Of a DNA stretch of 64,000 nt, positions 33,801 through 40,924 are shown piece by piece (the stretch's first letter is position 1; every line of letters begins with the position of its first letter). Below the pieces are notes generated by a model. The model had not been told where the DNA came from and searched no databases. It saw only the letters and a program-made list of their open reading frames with translations. The position numbers were made by a program, and so were the translations under genes. The DNA comes from Spirometra erinaceieuropaei (taxonomy: Eukaryota; Platyhelminthes; Cestoda; Diphyllobothriidea; Diphyllobothriidae): positions 468,380 through 532,379 of the forward strand of contig CACRXP010000390.1 of NCBI GenBank assembly GCA_902702965.1, in the 5' to 3' direction.

Positions 33801-35020
33801 TTAAATGCCGTGGCCTCTCCACAGTCTCAGTAGTAGTTTTACGGCAGTCTTGCCTAAACATAAAGGTTGGCTTTCGCACACCGATATTTTACCGAGAACA
33901 ACTGGAGATTGGAGACCAACGAGACTGCCCTGTGAAGTGACGTCTTCTGTCTCCCTTTTCAACGATTGGTTCCTGGAACTTCACTGAATCCCATACGCTG
34001 GTATGACTATCAGATTGGGATACGGCCAATCATTATCTTAAACCAGCGGCTTGCTCACACTCGTCTTATTTCTACGAATAGTCAAATCAACCGTCTGTCA
34101 AGACATCAGCCCTGGTCTAGCATGCAAAGTGAAAATGTTCAAATAGAATTTTTATGATTATTCTGAGCAATTCATATTGACCCAACTGTGAAAAACTCGG
34201 CGCCTCGGTGGGATTCGAACCCACGCGCAGCCAACGCTCTAACCACCTGAGCTACGAGCGTTGGCAGCGCTAAAGCCTTCCCCTTACTGCGTGGGTTCGA
34301 ATCCCACCGAGGTGCCGAGTTTTTCACAGTTGGGTCAATATGAATTATTCAAAATCTGCCAAAATGTAAATGTATTCTGAGTAAGCCATAAGAGGCAAGG
34401 TGGGTGCCTTAACTTCCGTTGTCAATTTTTGCCGAACACTCTAATTTAATATGTCTCTCCGCGGTAGAGATACTTGCAGACATTACACGCATTTTAGCAA
34501 TGCCACAGAACCTCCCATTTGGCCTCGGAATTCAATCTTCTGTATTCCCATCCGACCAAAAATCTTGTATTCGAGGGGCGCTAAGTGAATGCCACATAAC
34601 CCCGCCCCCCACCCGGCCTCGAAATTCAATCTTCTGTATTCTCATACGACCAAAAATCCTGCATTCGGGGGGGGGAGGGGGGGCTAGTGAACTTGAAGAT
34701 ATGGCATGCGTAATCCGCATCATTCTGTTTTATCCCTCACCACAATTACCCCACCTAATTGAAGACCCTTTTTATTTCTTTTCTGTACCCAGAGAGTGAC
34801 TAGTTCGAGTTCAGCCTTCTACATGAACCTCTCCTATCTGGCTCTCTGTCCAGCCTTCTGGCTGGCCATACCGCTGACCCTAGTCCTCGCTCTGCTGCCG
34901 GATCTGCTCTGGAGACTGGGATCGGATATTTGGTGGGCTCAGAAGATCAGCCTGAGTTCTGAAAACGGCCAACACGGAGTTCTGAGCACCAGTCCTGGAC
35001 CTGACTTCGCAGAGCTTTAA
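6358..35020 (+). CDS. ATP11-like: P4-type phospholipid-transporting ATPase, ATP11/class VI type (8 exons joined)
   Basis: The spliced CDS is 6358-8058, 8144-8440, 10329-10634, 12775-13185, 20841-21112, 26729-27002, 29570-29887 and 34793-35020, about 1,268 residues. All introns are GT..AG and every junction keeps frame (phases 0,0,0,0,2,0,0). Landmarks: TM1-TM2 about residues 70-107; actuator motif DGES at 188-191, in the ATP11-like context LDGESS; TM3 about 322-346; TM4 with PISM at 384-387; phosphorylation motif DKTGT from D437; nucleotide-binding SPDE at 570-573 and KGAE at 656-659; TGDK at 773-776; hinge GDGGND at 958-963; then six C-terminal membrane segments. Family members flip aminophospholipids from the exoplasmic to the cytosolic leaflet, usually with a CDC50 subunit; none is visible here. 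DGESS and PISM favour class VI over other P4 classes. Two low-complexity insertions make it longer than vertebrate ATP11 proteins (about 1,130 residues). The start ATG has G at -3 and +4; an untranslated upstream exon cannot be excluded. Confidence 0.93.
8144..8440 (+). CDS. ATP11-like: Flippase exon 2: nucleotide-binding domain
   Basis: The exon follows a CTCTTCCAG acceptor after an 85-bp intron, the only short one in the gene. It encodes 99 residues beginning AASPDELALVQAA, the conserved P4 nucleotide-binding segment, and includes SKGAE near its end (K656 in the joined protein). It ends at CAGCAC before GTAAGT, phase 0. Confidence 0.92.
8600..9415 (-). mobile_element. Penelope-like retroelement fragment, copy P3, in intron 2
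   Basis: On the minus strand 9403-9188 encodes LLWVGVAHRPEATIRRQVM and SRQETSGVVYRIW, the linker and GIY half of the PLE endonuclease. It continues out of frame through YGGETGRQL-like and NTFKFDEA-like codons. The sequence around 9010-9050 jumps directly from FKFDEA to the 3' region, an internal deletion relative to copy P6 at 45.2-46.3 kb. The 3' part matches P6 (GGGTGGTTCATGCACAAGGG in reverse) and carries a hammerhead-like core. It is non-coding today and lies antisense to the host gene. Confidence 0.75.
8702..8735 (-). ncRNA. Hammerhead-ribozyme-like motif (PLE copy P3)
   Basis: Minus-strand core: CTGATGA, stem II GGTTTC..GAATCC (one mismatch), GAAAC, GTC. Flanks GTCT and AGGC can form stem I. 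AATAAAG follows. It has an intact GTC triplet and is the best-formed core in the window. Confidence 0.65.
9416..9545. repeat. Repeat family F fragment at the 5' boundary of PLE copy P3
   Basis: CCGGTGACTTGAATGTGG and a following CCACCGCACTCTCTCC-like stretch recur in family F copies at 21.2, 36.4, 41.9 and 61.0 kb. PLE copy P3 begins where this repeat ends. Confidence 0.45.
9546..10328. other. Remainder of intron 2
   Basis: No repeat or ORF with recognisable content was seen. Confidence 0.4.
10329..10634 (+). CDS. ATP11-like: Flippase exon 3: N/P-domain connector
   Basis: The acceptor is TTGCTTTCAG. The exon encodes 102 residues with the P4 segments RGLRTLVFAAREV and GVSGVEDKLQPGV, ending SLIAAGIQ before a GTAAAA donor. 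The segment bridges the nucleotide-binding and phosphorylation domains. Joining it to exon 4 gives AAGIQVWVLTGDK, the expected family sequence, which confirms both junctions. Confidence 0.92.
10789..11782. mobile_element. Long-TIR element, family B, copy 2, in intron 3
   Basis: The left end is CAGTGCGTGACCGATTTC and the right end GAAATCGGTCACTTACTG|TA. The arms are inverted over about 400 bp (ATTACTTAAGTGGGGTTG and its reverse complement at 11697-11715). Small ORFs of 60-76 codons in the arms (MTDFMRCWPKFWN-type) are TIR sequence on opposite strands, not genes. Confidence 0.8.
12185..12290 (-). mobile_element. Degenerate PLE-type 3' end in intron 3
   Basis: On the minus strand CTGAAGACGAGCTGGG, a CCAG hairpin partner, CGAAAATTTACG and AATAAAG are followed by a CATTCTTCTTCG tail, mirroring PLE 3' ends elsewhere in the window. 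The hammerhead core is imperfect (CTGAAGA for CTGATGA; GAAAA). No endonuclease code is attached. Confidence 0.4.
12308..12488. mobile_element. Long-TIR element, family A, solo right arm
   Basis: Bases 12330-12488 match the right arms of family A copies (CTTAATTAATCTTTTCGAAACG, then CATTTCATGAGTTAGCCCAC). No left arm is present upstream. Confidence 0.7.
12775..13185 (+). CDS. ATP11-like: Flippase exon 4: P domain (TGDK) with lineage insertion
   Basis: The exon opens with VWVLTGDKEETAIKISQTAG, the conserved ATP-contacting P-domain motif. It then carries an insertion of about 65 residues rich in Pro, Ser, Gly, Arg and Lys before resuming with GLVIDGQTLRYATS. It is 137 residues long and ends before GTAAGT in phase 0. 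The insertion sits where P4-ATPases vary in length, so I read it as a lineage-specific loop and not retained intron; the frame stays open throughout. Confidence 0.91.
13356..14355. mobile_element. Long-TIR element, family B, copy 3, complete, in intron 4
   Basis: TA|CAGTGAGTGACCGATCTC at the left and GAGATCGGCCACTCACTG|TA at the right are a perfectly oriented pair with TA on both sides. The arms are near-identical inverted copies. The middle 300 bp or so carries GCTCCTCATGAGATGTACAAC-type family B sequence. It has no transposase and is about 1,000 bp. Confidence 0.85.
14404..15127. mobile_element. Long-TIR element, family B, copy 4, diverged and truncated
   Basis: The left end CAGTCAGTGACCGATCTC and a diverged arm and core are visible. 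The right arm breaks off at about 15127, where forward left-arm sequence of another copy starts. Confidence 0.6.
15128..15445. mobile_element. Long-TIR element, family B, partial left arm
   Basis: TTGGCTGAAATTCTGACATT and AAATTCAAATATATTTTATAGG match family B left arms in forward orientation. It abuts copy 4. Confidence 0.55.
15446..16294. other. Intron 4 sequence with two microsatellites
   Basis: It holds (CAT)n at 15795-15828 and (GT)n at 16094-16113. ORFs across these are repeat artefacts. Nothing else was recognised. Confidence 0.5.
15795..15828. repeat. (CAT)n microsatellite
   Basis: About 11 perfect units. Confidence 0.95.
16295..16666 (+). CDS. Unrecognised 123-codon ORF in intron 4
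   Basis: The ORF runs from ATG at 16295 to TGA and encodes a hydrophilic, basic protein without membrane segment or low complexity (for example GITIDETSKKIAMYGLHAVV, KRLNRKQYEAEIKAHIRSN, RYYDPESGLENLM). Composition looks more coding-like than the surrounding short ORFs. I do not recognise a family. It could be a fragment of an unclassified transposon protein, a nested gene or chance. No splice signals were resolved. Confidence 0.3.
   Translation: MVVAQANSTRRTKYEFMFHLGTPVSVFTRGHMNTSNQYSRGITIDETSKKIAMYGLHAVVGKKRLNRKQYEAEIKAHIRSNIWLNALLVDLQTDNSLTANRYYDPESGLENLMASSSNKIFIV
16667..18940. other. Intron 4 sequence, no recognised gene
   Basis: There is a (CT)n run at 16892-16911. A 139-codon minus ORF at 17305-17724 has no recognised motif. 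The rest is AT-rich. Confidence 0.4.
18945..19235 (+). mobile_element. Repeat family D, copy 1, with CCCTAAC-like internal tract
   Basis: TAATACGGGACAGGTGGTA and GAATGCGCGGTTGTACTTTG are shared with the copy at 27128-27340. The right end (GGGCTACATAACCACATGA) is inverted relative to the start of the other copies (GATGTGGTTATGTAGCC), so the unit seems to have short terminal inverted repeats. Degenerate TAACCCCTA/CCCTAAC hexamers lie near 19140-19195. Confidence 0.5.
19236..20840. other. End of intron 4, no recognised gene
   Basis: On the minus strand 19402-19420 reads CTGATGAGACTCAACGAAG, which resembles a hammerhead core but has GAAG in place of GAAA. Otherwise only short ORFs are present. 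Confidence 0.35.
20841..21112 (+). CDS. ATP11-like: Flippase exon 5: hinge motif
   Basis: After a 7.7-kb intron the acceptor TTTTTACTAAG leads into sequence with STVLCCRLTPYQKAAVVKL and the hinge motif GDGGNDVAML (GDGGND at 958-963), ending VPLF plus two bases of a Lys codon before GTGAGT. This is the only phase-2 boundary in the gene, and it is completed exactly by the first base of exon 6. The motif coordinates Mg2+ and is required for ATP hydrolysis across P-type ATPases. Confidence 0.92.
21215..21440 (+). repeat. Repeat family F, copy in intron 5
   Basis: ACGGTGACTTGTGCG at the start and CCGCACCTAGGTGTGCTGTC near the end are shared with the copy at 60.9-61.3 kb. Coding content is not evident. 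Confidence 0.5.
21467..22360 (+). repeat. Direct tandem duplication in intron 5 (two units, about 560-bp period)
   Basis: Unit 1 begins CCAAGTGAGTGTGTGAGAAT near 21470 and unit 2 begins with the same string near 22025. Shared blocks include AGGACAGAAGGCACCCGAAT, GAGGTTTATTGTAC (unit 2: GGGGTTTATTGTAC), ACCCACAGTTGTCCTCTCAG, and TGGCCGCATGGGCAGA at each unit's end. Unit 2 has a 30-bp gap after CGGCAGTG. The ORFs that cross unit 1 are broken in unit 2, so no conserved protein is indicated. Confidence 0.75.
22560..23310 (-). mobile_element. Penelope-like retroelement fragment, copy P4, in intron 5
   Basis: On the minus strand 23189-22878 encodes STHSSILVHVVDTGHRVDPN then EAFRVICKVPPNYPKR and LLHALRLPW, similar in layout to the PLE C-terminal segment at 60.1 kb (SSITKYLLDSGHVVDTNTAF, ending LQLLW). 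The 3' region (22860-22560) shares TTTGTACCTCGTTACCAT and ACGCGTATACTCG-type sequence with the + copy at 23.4-23.75 kb. RT and the GIY-YIG core are missing. Confidence 0.55.
23395..23760 (+). mobile_element. Penelope-like 3' fragment, copy P5, inverted relative to P4
   Basis: CTGCCGTGGGCCGGGATCGA and AGTTTGTACCTCGTTCCCAT correspond to the 3' part of copy P4 on the opposite strand. The two copies face away from each other, with their 5' sides adjacent at about 23310-23395. Confidence 0.5.
23761..25505. other. Intron 5 sequence, no recognised gene
   Basis: AT-rich sequence with only short ORFs. I see nothing I can name. Confidence 0.4.
25696..26070 (-). CDS. Unrecognised 124-codon ORF in intron 5
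   Basis: The minus-strand ORF contains GQQAGQCADDVLVRVGACKS, YQEPLDISLGETDDNADWDA and a hydrophobic FFFIIGV segment. The composition looks protein-like but no family is recognised. It could be an exon of a nested antisense gene or a decayed transposon ORF. No splice sites were resolved. Confidence 0.25.
   Translation of the reverse strand: MGSLCIVSYGIGVMGILGMGQQAGQCADDVLVRVGACKSYQEPLDISLGETDDNADWDAFFFIIGVRGMTAERYATEYRPVRALLGSNSRVSKSPLLAAGALKACWHLVKEAHGGHLSRQAVTS
26040..26660. repeat. Inverted-repeat element (family G) with a family D fragment
   Basis: AGTATAGAGAAGGACCCCAC near 26268 is the inverse of GTGGGGTCGTTCTCTATACC near 26626, with arms of about 60 bp (GACACGATCCACAGTCTAC and its partner). 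A further partial arm lies near 26043 (CATATGACACGATGCACAG). Bases 26105-26255 are a minus-strand family D fragment containing GGTTAGGGGTTAGGGTTAAA. Confidence 0.5.
26729..27002 (+). CDS. ATP11-like: Flippase exon 6: TM5-TM6 region
   Basis: The acceptor CTCTACAG is followed by one base completing Lys996 and then HLRRLLLVHGHWNYYRMS, the conserved P4 sequence before TM5. Two hydrophobic segments follow, separated by a short loop (FFSGFSAQPLYDSLLYALYN). The exon ends HPFLYSL before GTAAGT in phase 0 and encodes 91 complete codons. Confidence 0.92.
27128..27340 (+). mobile_element. Repeat family D, copy 3, in intron 6
   Basis: GATGTGGTTATGTAGCCCCAC at the left, then CTAATACGGGACAGGTGGTA and GAATGCGCAGTTGTAATTTG, parallel to copy 1 at 18.95 kb. 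Confidence 0.55.
27341..28765. other. Intron 6 sequence, no recognised gene
   Basis: A 91-codon ORF at 27964-28239 has no recognisable domain. The pair CTGCCCCCTCAA (28046) and TGAGGGGGCGGTAG (28225) could be short inverted ends of a 190-bp element. Confidence 0.3.
28770..29150 (+). mobile_element. Penelope-like 3' fragment, copy P7, in intron 6
   Basis: GGAGGCAGTCTATATGCGG encodes the start of EAVYMRRKKSDLCKQLDHVV..LPW, a match to the C-terminal part of the copy at 60.1 kb (EAACIRKEKPELCRQLDHVI). The 3' region shares GTTGATAAGCCGTCGCGAAA and the AATTCTGC..TATGCCTG string with that copy. Only the last codons survive. Confidence 0.6.
29396..29481. mobile_element. Long-TIR element, family B, reduced to its two ends (86 bp)
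   Basis: TA|CAGTCAGTGACCGATTTC and about 45 bp later GAGTTCGGTCACGCATTG|TA are family B termini. Nearly the whole element between them is deleted. It sits 88 bp upstream of flippase exon 7. Confidence 0.6.
29570..29887 (+). CDS. ATP11-like: Flippase exon 7: TM7-TM9 region
   Basis: A TCCCCACAG acceptor opens a 106-residue exon. After a short hydrophilic start (MSRNANYRPWY) it contains three hydrophobic segments, matching TM7-TM9 of the P4 fold. It ends at TATCAG before GTAAAG, phase 0. Its Met is internal and not a start codon. Confidence 0.9.
30025..30891. mobile_element. Long-TIR element, family A, complete copy, in intron 7
   Basis: TA|CAGTTGGTAAGCTAACTC at the left and GAGTTAACCCACTTACTG|TA at the right. 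The arms are inverted over about 380 bp and TA is present on both sides. It has no transposase ORF. Confidence 0.8.
31455..32095. repeat. Large tRNA-derived palindrome (arms about 300 bp), in intron 7
   Basis: The sequence is a near-complete inverted repeat centred near 31757. Examples: CGTAGAATCCACCAGATGAC at 31708 against GTCATCTGGTGGATTCTACG at 31797, and AGGATTTCCTAA against CTAGGAAATCCTGC. Its outer parts hold tRNA-like sequence (AAGTGGTTAGAGCGTTGACT as box A; GAGGGTTCGTATTACACC as a decayed box B) ending in GGCGCCGAGTTTTTCATAGTT. A smaller relative lies at 34.16-34.36 kb. Confidence 0.75.
32105..32400. repeat. Second tRNA-like repeat block in intron 7
   Basis: A box-A-like TGGCTCAGGTGTCTAGAGCG lies near 32299, with an inverted GAATTCGAGCCTGCGACC (box-B-like on the minus strand) near 32120. 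It cannot fold as an intact tRNA by eye, so I read it as SINE-derived. Confidence 0.35.
32401..33247. other. Intron 7 sequence with a diverged long-TIR fragment
   Basis: Around 32830-33200 there are weak similarities to a long-TIR left arm (CTTCTGCAGAAGTACCACT, AAATTCAAGCATTTTTCATAG). No gene. Confidence 0.3.
33248..33768. mobile_element. Long-TIR element, family A, internally deleted copy
   Basis: TA|CAGTACGTGGGCTAACTC at the left and GAGTTAGCCCACCTACTG|TA at the right. The left arm is cut to about 100 bp while the right arm is full length, giving about 520 bp in all. Confidence 0.75.
34163..34362. repeat. tRNA-derived SINE palindrome in intron 7
   Basis: On the minus strand GTAGCTCAGGTGGTTAGAGC (box A region) and GTGGGTTCGAATCCCACC (T-arm/box B) form a tRNA-like 5' half. 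The same T-arm and downstream GCCGAGTTTTTCACAGTTGG lie inverted on the + strand, so the repeat reads outward in both directions. There is no intact anticodon arm or discriminator end, so it is not called as a functional tRNA. Confidence 0.65.
34793..35020 (+). CDS. ATP11-like: Flippase exon 8: TM10 and C-terminus with stop
   Basis: The acceptor CTGTACCCAG opens a 75-codon terminal exon with one long hydrophobic segment (TM10) and a short cytosolic tail of about 30 residues ending PDFAEL, then TAA. The tail is short for the family. An AATAAA at 35374-35379 could serve as polyadenylation signal. Confidence 0.9.
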   Translation, partial: RVTSSSSAFYMNLSYLALCPAFWLAIPLTLVLALLPDLLWRLGSDIWWAQKISLSSENGQHGVLSTSPGPDFAEL

Positions 35021-35373
35021 GCAACTTTCACACAACCCCAAATACAGACACGCAGGACTGAAATGCACGTAAGCATGTGCGCGTTTTATTCGGTCCTGTC
35101 CAAAGCCCAAAGACACTCTGTCCAAAAACTTCGCCTATCCCAAGGTTATCTTCAGACGAAAAAACGTCTGCTAACTTTGAAACATGTGGTGTTCAAGACT
35201 ATTTATCAAGTCTGATTGTTGGATGGCATGTAAACGTGGTGCATTGTGCTGGGGTCTGGGATGAGATGTGGAAATTTGAATGTCTCCAGTAAGTCCAAAA
35301 AGACCACGGCGTTTATCTAGTCCCCCTTTGGCAATACCTGACGATTATCGATTGATCGATGCCATTGGAGTGT

Positions 35374-35379
35374 AATAAA
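35374..35379 (+). terminator. Candidate polyadenylation signal of the flippase gene
   Basis: This is a canonical AATAAA about 355 bp past the stop codon in the sense orientation. No closer canonical hexamer was noticed. The call rests on motif and position only. Confidence 0.4.
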
Positions 35380-35380
35380 T

Positions 35381-36394
35381 CTCTCTAGAACAGGGCTTAA
35401 TGGCAAATATGGCAGTCTTACATTCGGACTAGGCAGGTGAAGGCGATAGTTTAGCCATCAGAAGCGACAGGATCCAGCATTACCGACGAGATGAAAGCAG
35501 CCGTCACTTGGGTCTTAATGAGATGAGATTGAGGAGGGCTTGTTTTGCACCAACCTTACTCTCTCTCTTTCCAAAGTGGGGATGGCAGGGTCAGGCGTGG
35601 ACAGGGTGACTGGCAAAGCGTCGCAGTCCGTCTACTCGTGTGTCACAATAAACACGGCTTCTTACTCCACACGTATCAAAGGGTCTCCGATACTGCAGTG
35701 GTCACGTATTCATTATCTGCTTTCAAATTTGCATGTCGGCTACAATGCTCAGGTAGGTTTCCCACGTCATGTAGATGACGGCTTCCATTAAGAAGGTCCC
35801 ATTATGCCTGACCACTAGCTTCTGGTAGGACTGAGATGTAGCTCGCCAACAATTTAACTACGATTATCGTTTCTTCAGACCTGTTGTAGTCGCTATCGCA
35901 CTCACTCTCTTATCCCTCCCCCCCATTTACCAGTCAGTAGTCCGAGGCTGAAAGCCGACTGGAAATTGGATTATGCATGATGAAAGTTTGGCGGGTCGTA
36001 CGGATGTATGGCAGTTATTAAGGTTTCACAGAGACTTGTCAGTTCGACTGTCACTGTCACTGTTGGGTGTCCACTGTTTGCCCACAAGAAAGCAAGTACA
36101 AGATGGCGACATGCATGCGGTAAGAAACGTTACCAGCATCTACCAAAGTTTACCACTCCCCCCCCCCTTTGGTCCAAGACAAAACTAAGTCATAATGACC
36201 GCAGACGGCACCGTACGCAGCGAGTGACAATGATCGACAGCTCGTCTACTCGCGTACCTGCCTCACCGGTTTAAGGTCACTGTCAAAACTGGGTCGAGAA
36301 GATCAGAGGCGGGGTCAGTTTCAGTGGCTAGCGGAGCTAAACAGTCCGTCTACAGGCGACCCGGTCCGCGCATGAGGCTTCGCTTGGATCTCAT
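35381..36394. other. Downstream flank of the flippase gene, no recognised gene
   Basis: Only short overlapping ORFs are present. A C-run lies at about 36160. Confidence 0.4.
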
Positions 36395-36620
36395 GCAAGT
36401 TGGAGTGTCATAAAGCGTTGTTATGGTGTACGATCGCGTTCGACTATTTGTAGTGTGTACTGAGGGGCCGTGGGAATGGATTTCGCAGCGTCCACTCCAC
36501 TCACTCTTCCATCTCCCATGCTCCAGTCCGCTGCTTGAGCTTGTCAGCTAGAATCGCGAGTAAGTGGCTGGCGTGGTGTAGACCGATGCATAGGCGTGAC
36601 ACCACACTATCATACGCGGA
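36395..36620 (+). repeat. Repeat family F copy
   Basis: It shares the layout TATTTGTAGTGTG.., TCCACTCCACTCACTCTTCC and GCTCCAGTCCG with other F copies. Diverged. Confidence 0.4.
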
Positions 36621-39045
36621 TTCTGCGCAAACCGGTTAACTTGTGGCGCACATTTATTCAACCTCTGTGTTGGTCTGCGTTATCCGCTTACATAAACTTA
36701 AAACCGCACCAGAAAACGCATTACATGGATCAATTAGGCCCCGTTGTAGGCCGACGTAACAACACCTGAGGTTGTTTTACCGAAAGAGCCCGGTAAGCGC
36801 AGTAGGCGCGCTATTTTAGCCATTCCTTATTATTGCCGGCAGGATATGGGCTCGGGTATTCTATCACAAAACGTTTATATTCACTACTAACTTGGTGTTC
36901 GCTCGGTTCCCACCTCTTTTTTTAATGAACAAGGACAAGTAGGTCAGAATTTTATAATGTTTTACCATACTGACAACACGGGTATTATGGTGAATAACTA
37001 AACAACTGTTTGCTATCGGTTGCCTTTTGGGAGTTCGTGAATATCATAGGTTATTCCGCACTAGCTCAAATATTCCAATCAACTTTCAAACCATGTCCTA
37101 AATGGTCTGATGTAAAGAATTTACTCCGAGTTCGTGCACTAATATTCTCGGAAACTAAAGAATGTGAAATAAAAAAGTCTTAACTGCTGCTGTTTTAAAT
37201 AATTTTGCTTCCAAGTTATCGGATATATACCAAAATCGAATGCTCCTTAGTAACTTAAATCTACTAACGTCGCTTTTTACAACCCAAATCGTCAATAAAA
37301 CCTTAAACCCATTCGTATAATTTCGACGAAATTTTTAATTCCGACAAGGCTGTCTGGGGAGAGCTCTCTCTCGTACAAAAAATGCTCTTTTTATCGGACA
37401 TTTTATTAAATGAGAGATTACTGTAGTAAGCATTTTTACTTATGAGGTACATTCAATGCACAAACCTCCGGTCATATGTCCCTCTCCCGGCATGCGGAGT
37501 CGCGCTTGTTCGTCATATAACCAGGACGGATCTACGTGACTTACTGGGCCCGAATTAAACATCTGAGGCGCCAGAATCTGTCGACTGCTCGTTCACAGCA
37601 CACAAACCCAAAATGGTTATTCTAATATAATTTTATTTACCGGCTAGGCTTGTCAGTTGTTGATTACGGTTTACCAACCCTTTATCCAGTAAGCGATTAA
37701 TTCTCTACCGGCAGTGGACAGTGTTCAAGCGGTATTTGGATAGATGTGATGAAAAATCAGCCCAGCTTACTGTCCACATTCCTTGTATCTAATCAGGAGC
37801 TCAGAGAGATATGGTCCTTGCCCAAGCGAAAGATGAAGACCCTTTGATAACCGATAATGCCCATGAAACTGCAAGATCTGCTTTCCATGACATATATTGT
37901 GGTTACTCAAGTGGGTGGCGAATTATACGGCCCTGTTTCAGCTAGCAGTGCAAGGTCGGAAACGATATTGAATCACCTAACATGAAGGGTGTTTGTCCTG
38001 TTTCGCAATTCTAGAATCTTTTGTTGACTTTAAACTCCATGGAGTTTGCAGGGGGGTCACGCGAGATTGCAGAAATCAAGGGCTCTAGAACTGCAGCTGT
38101 AATTGACCCAGAGGTAAAAAACTCAGCAGTTACATGGGTGGGATTGAAGGACTATTTCCGCATGGTTTTGGCCATCAGCTCAAGCGACCTATTTAGGAAG
38201 CCGATTTCGCGCCTGTTCCTCGTCTACTTCCACATCGTTTTCTTCATATAGGAAAAAATTTGCCGTGAATTCGTTGAAAAACCCCCTCTCTGAGCATTTG
38301 AGCACCGGTTAGATACTGTTAGATCAAACTCCGACAACATGTCGTAAAAAGCTGTTATTCACTACGGAGTCGTGGAGAGGTTCACCACTCCTAGTCTGTT
38401 GAAAATTAGCGCCATGGCAACCACCCCACTCTACCCAATTCAGCGTTTTAATCTCGTTGCTGGCATGCACTGGAAAGCAGGCACTTTAGAGACGAAAACA
38501 ATATCCTTTTTAAACCCCAAGGTCATCGTTTGCTTTCCTTTTCACTCGTCTTTGCATGTGCTAGTCATTTATAAATGCTTCACAGCATTCTAAAACATGA
38601 CGCCAGTTCAAACTGGGCAGACGGCTGGTCTGTATATAAAACCTGAAAAATGGAGGAATCCCCACTCCAAACTGCCAGGTTTTCACATTAAGGGGTACAA
38701 ATTATTGACGAGATCGAAAGTGGAAAACGCGCTTAGTACGCGAAAGATACCGGTAGACATAGGATAAACCATAAGGGCAAATGAAGACGGACTGCTTCTT
38801 GTGATCATGACATGTAGAGCTTCGGATCCATGAAGCTTACCAGTTTTTGGCGAGACGTATTAATATGAACGTCACTGTATTACAGATGGTATGGTAAGAG
38901 TTGGAGTTAGTGTGAAGCTTAATGTTAAAACTATGACAGGAATGTAGGCATCCTCTTTGGAATCTAGCATATTAGCGCCTTCTCAGATTAATGTTTGTAT
39001 TTTCATTCATCTAAAACACAAGTGAATCATTTAAATACTTTTGCA
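36621..39045. other. Long stretch without a recognised gene
   Basis: Short ORFs only (60-76 codons), none with a motif. AT-rich. No repeat shared with the rest of the window was noticed. Confidence 0.4.
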
Positions 39046-39820
39046 ACGGGGTAGCATAGTTAATTAATACAAATCGTCGCACACCATAATCTCATGATTA
39101 TTCAGTTACTTCGGATATCTTTCTCTTTATAAAAAACGACTTCTTAAATATAATGGTTTTTTCTTATTGATTTCCGATGCCCCTATGTATTCACACATAC
39201 TTTAGACAAAACATGCACAAAACAATTTTTTCTACTTTCTGGTAGAAAACTACGCCTTCTTTAAACATCTGCTTCAATGAAGAGGATTATTTTGTTTTGA
39301 AAACCTTTTTCGATTACAAATGATCTTTTACCCGACATAATGTTACACTGGCATTCAGGATTTCCAAACTACAAACTGAATTTTTAGTTTATGCAAAATC
39401 ATGCGTTTTCGTAAGTTACTAAAGAGAAACCATAAAATGTTCATAAAGCTTAGCAGTGGATTTCAGCCAGCTCTGCAAACGACATTGGTAAATGCACAGA
39501 CGTGATGCCTTATGAATGCGCATTGTACTGTCTTAAAAAGCCTCATAATTATAAACTTTTTAAAGACGTAGTTCTTTACTAAATGAGCAAAAGAGTGAAT
39601 TTTTTTACGCATGTTTTCTATGAAGTAATTAAATTTAAAAAATCATCAGAAATCAATGAGGAAAGACTGATACCTGTTAAGAAGTCATTTGTAGAGAGTA
39701 TATTTTTTGCAGGCGGCCTCTCGATAGTGGATATGGAACCCCACTTAAATAAACCTTCTTAGTTGAGAACGAGCTTCATAATTCTGGTTGACATTTCACG
39801 AGTTAACACATCTGATATAA
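39046..39820. mobile_element. Long-TIR element, family A, strongly decayed copy
   Basis: GATTATTCAGTTACTTCGG, TTCTTATTGATTTCCGATGC and the end GACATTTCACGAGTTAACAC are family A arm sequences. The left terminus is lost. It abuts the next copy directly. Confidence 0.55.
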
Positions 39821-39822
39821 GT

Positions 39823-40806
39823 ACAGTAGGTGGGTTGACTCATGAAATGTCAACCGAAATTCAGAAATGCGTTTTCGTTTCTAAAGTATTGCTTAAGTAG
39901 GGTTGTAAAACAGGTCATCTTGCAGCGTAATTCTATAATAATTCAGTTACCTCAGGATGACGGCTTTCGAACGAAATTCTTTTCGGCTGCATGCGAAAAC
40001 TACACTCTGCAGAAAAGGGCTACTTTACTCGCATGCATTTTTCTCATTGATTTTTGATGCCCTTAAAAATTTAATAATATTTCATAGAAAACATGCATAA
40101 AAATATTCATTTTTTGCTTATTCGGCAGAAACGTACGTCTTCTTCCAACTTTACACTCGAACAACGGGTATAATTCGTTCATAAAAAGTTTTTTCAATTC
40201 CGGAATAATTTCGAACCCGACCTGTCGTTACACTTGCATTCAGGGTTTGTAAAGTACAGACAGTGTATTTTTTGCGTATGGAAGACCACACACTTCTCTC
40301 TTAAGATTAAACCATACGGGGTTCATAAATTCTGGCAGTGGATTTGAACCATACTGCTAACTTTACAAGCATATTGGTGATCGCAATGACTTGACGTTTT
40401 ATGAACGGTCATGTCACGGCATTAAAAATCTCACAATTTAAATCGCTTTTTAGAACCAAATTATACTCTTCTTCTCGAGCATAAAATCGAAAAAATTAGT
40501 TTTCTACCGAATGAACAAAAGAATGAATATGTTAATTTATGTTTTCTATGAAATATAATTGAATTTTTAGGGCATCGAAAATCAATGAAAAAATCCATGC
40601 CAGTTAAGTAGTCATTTTTCCAGAATGCGGTTTTTGCGTGCAGCCGGAAAGACGTTAATTCGCTAGCCGTCATCCTGAGGTAACCGAATTATTACAGATC
40701 ACGCTGCATCATGGTCTGTTTTACAACCCCTATTAATTATTCTTTTCGAAACGAAAACACATTTCTGAATATCAATTGACATTTCATGCGTTAGCCCACC
40801 AACTGC
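39823..40806. mobile_element. Long-TIR element, family A, complete copy
   Basis: TA|CAGTAGGTGGGTTGACTC at the left; GCGTTAGCCCACCAACTG|CA at the right (one TA mutated). The arms are inverted over about 400 bp. Confidence 0.8.
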
Positions 40807-40924
40807 ATGTGTATCCAATGATCGGCCATGATACCAAATACAAATTAATTTACCAGTACTTTTTTCTAGTACAATGAACATAGCTGATTGGAACTACGAT
40901 CAGACGTTAGATGGCAAACCGGCA

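Noticed and set aside
34163..34362. Functional tRNA gene
   Set aside because: Box A and T-arm sequences are present, but the acceptor stem and anticodon arm do not close and the unit is part of an inverted repeat, so it is tRNA-derived repeat sequence.
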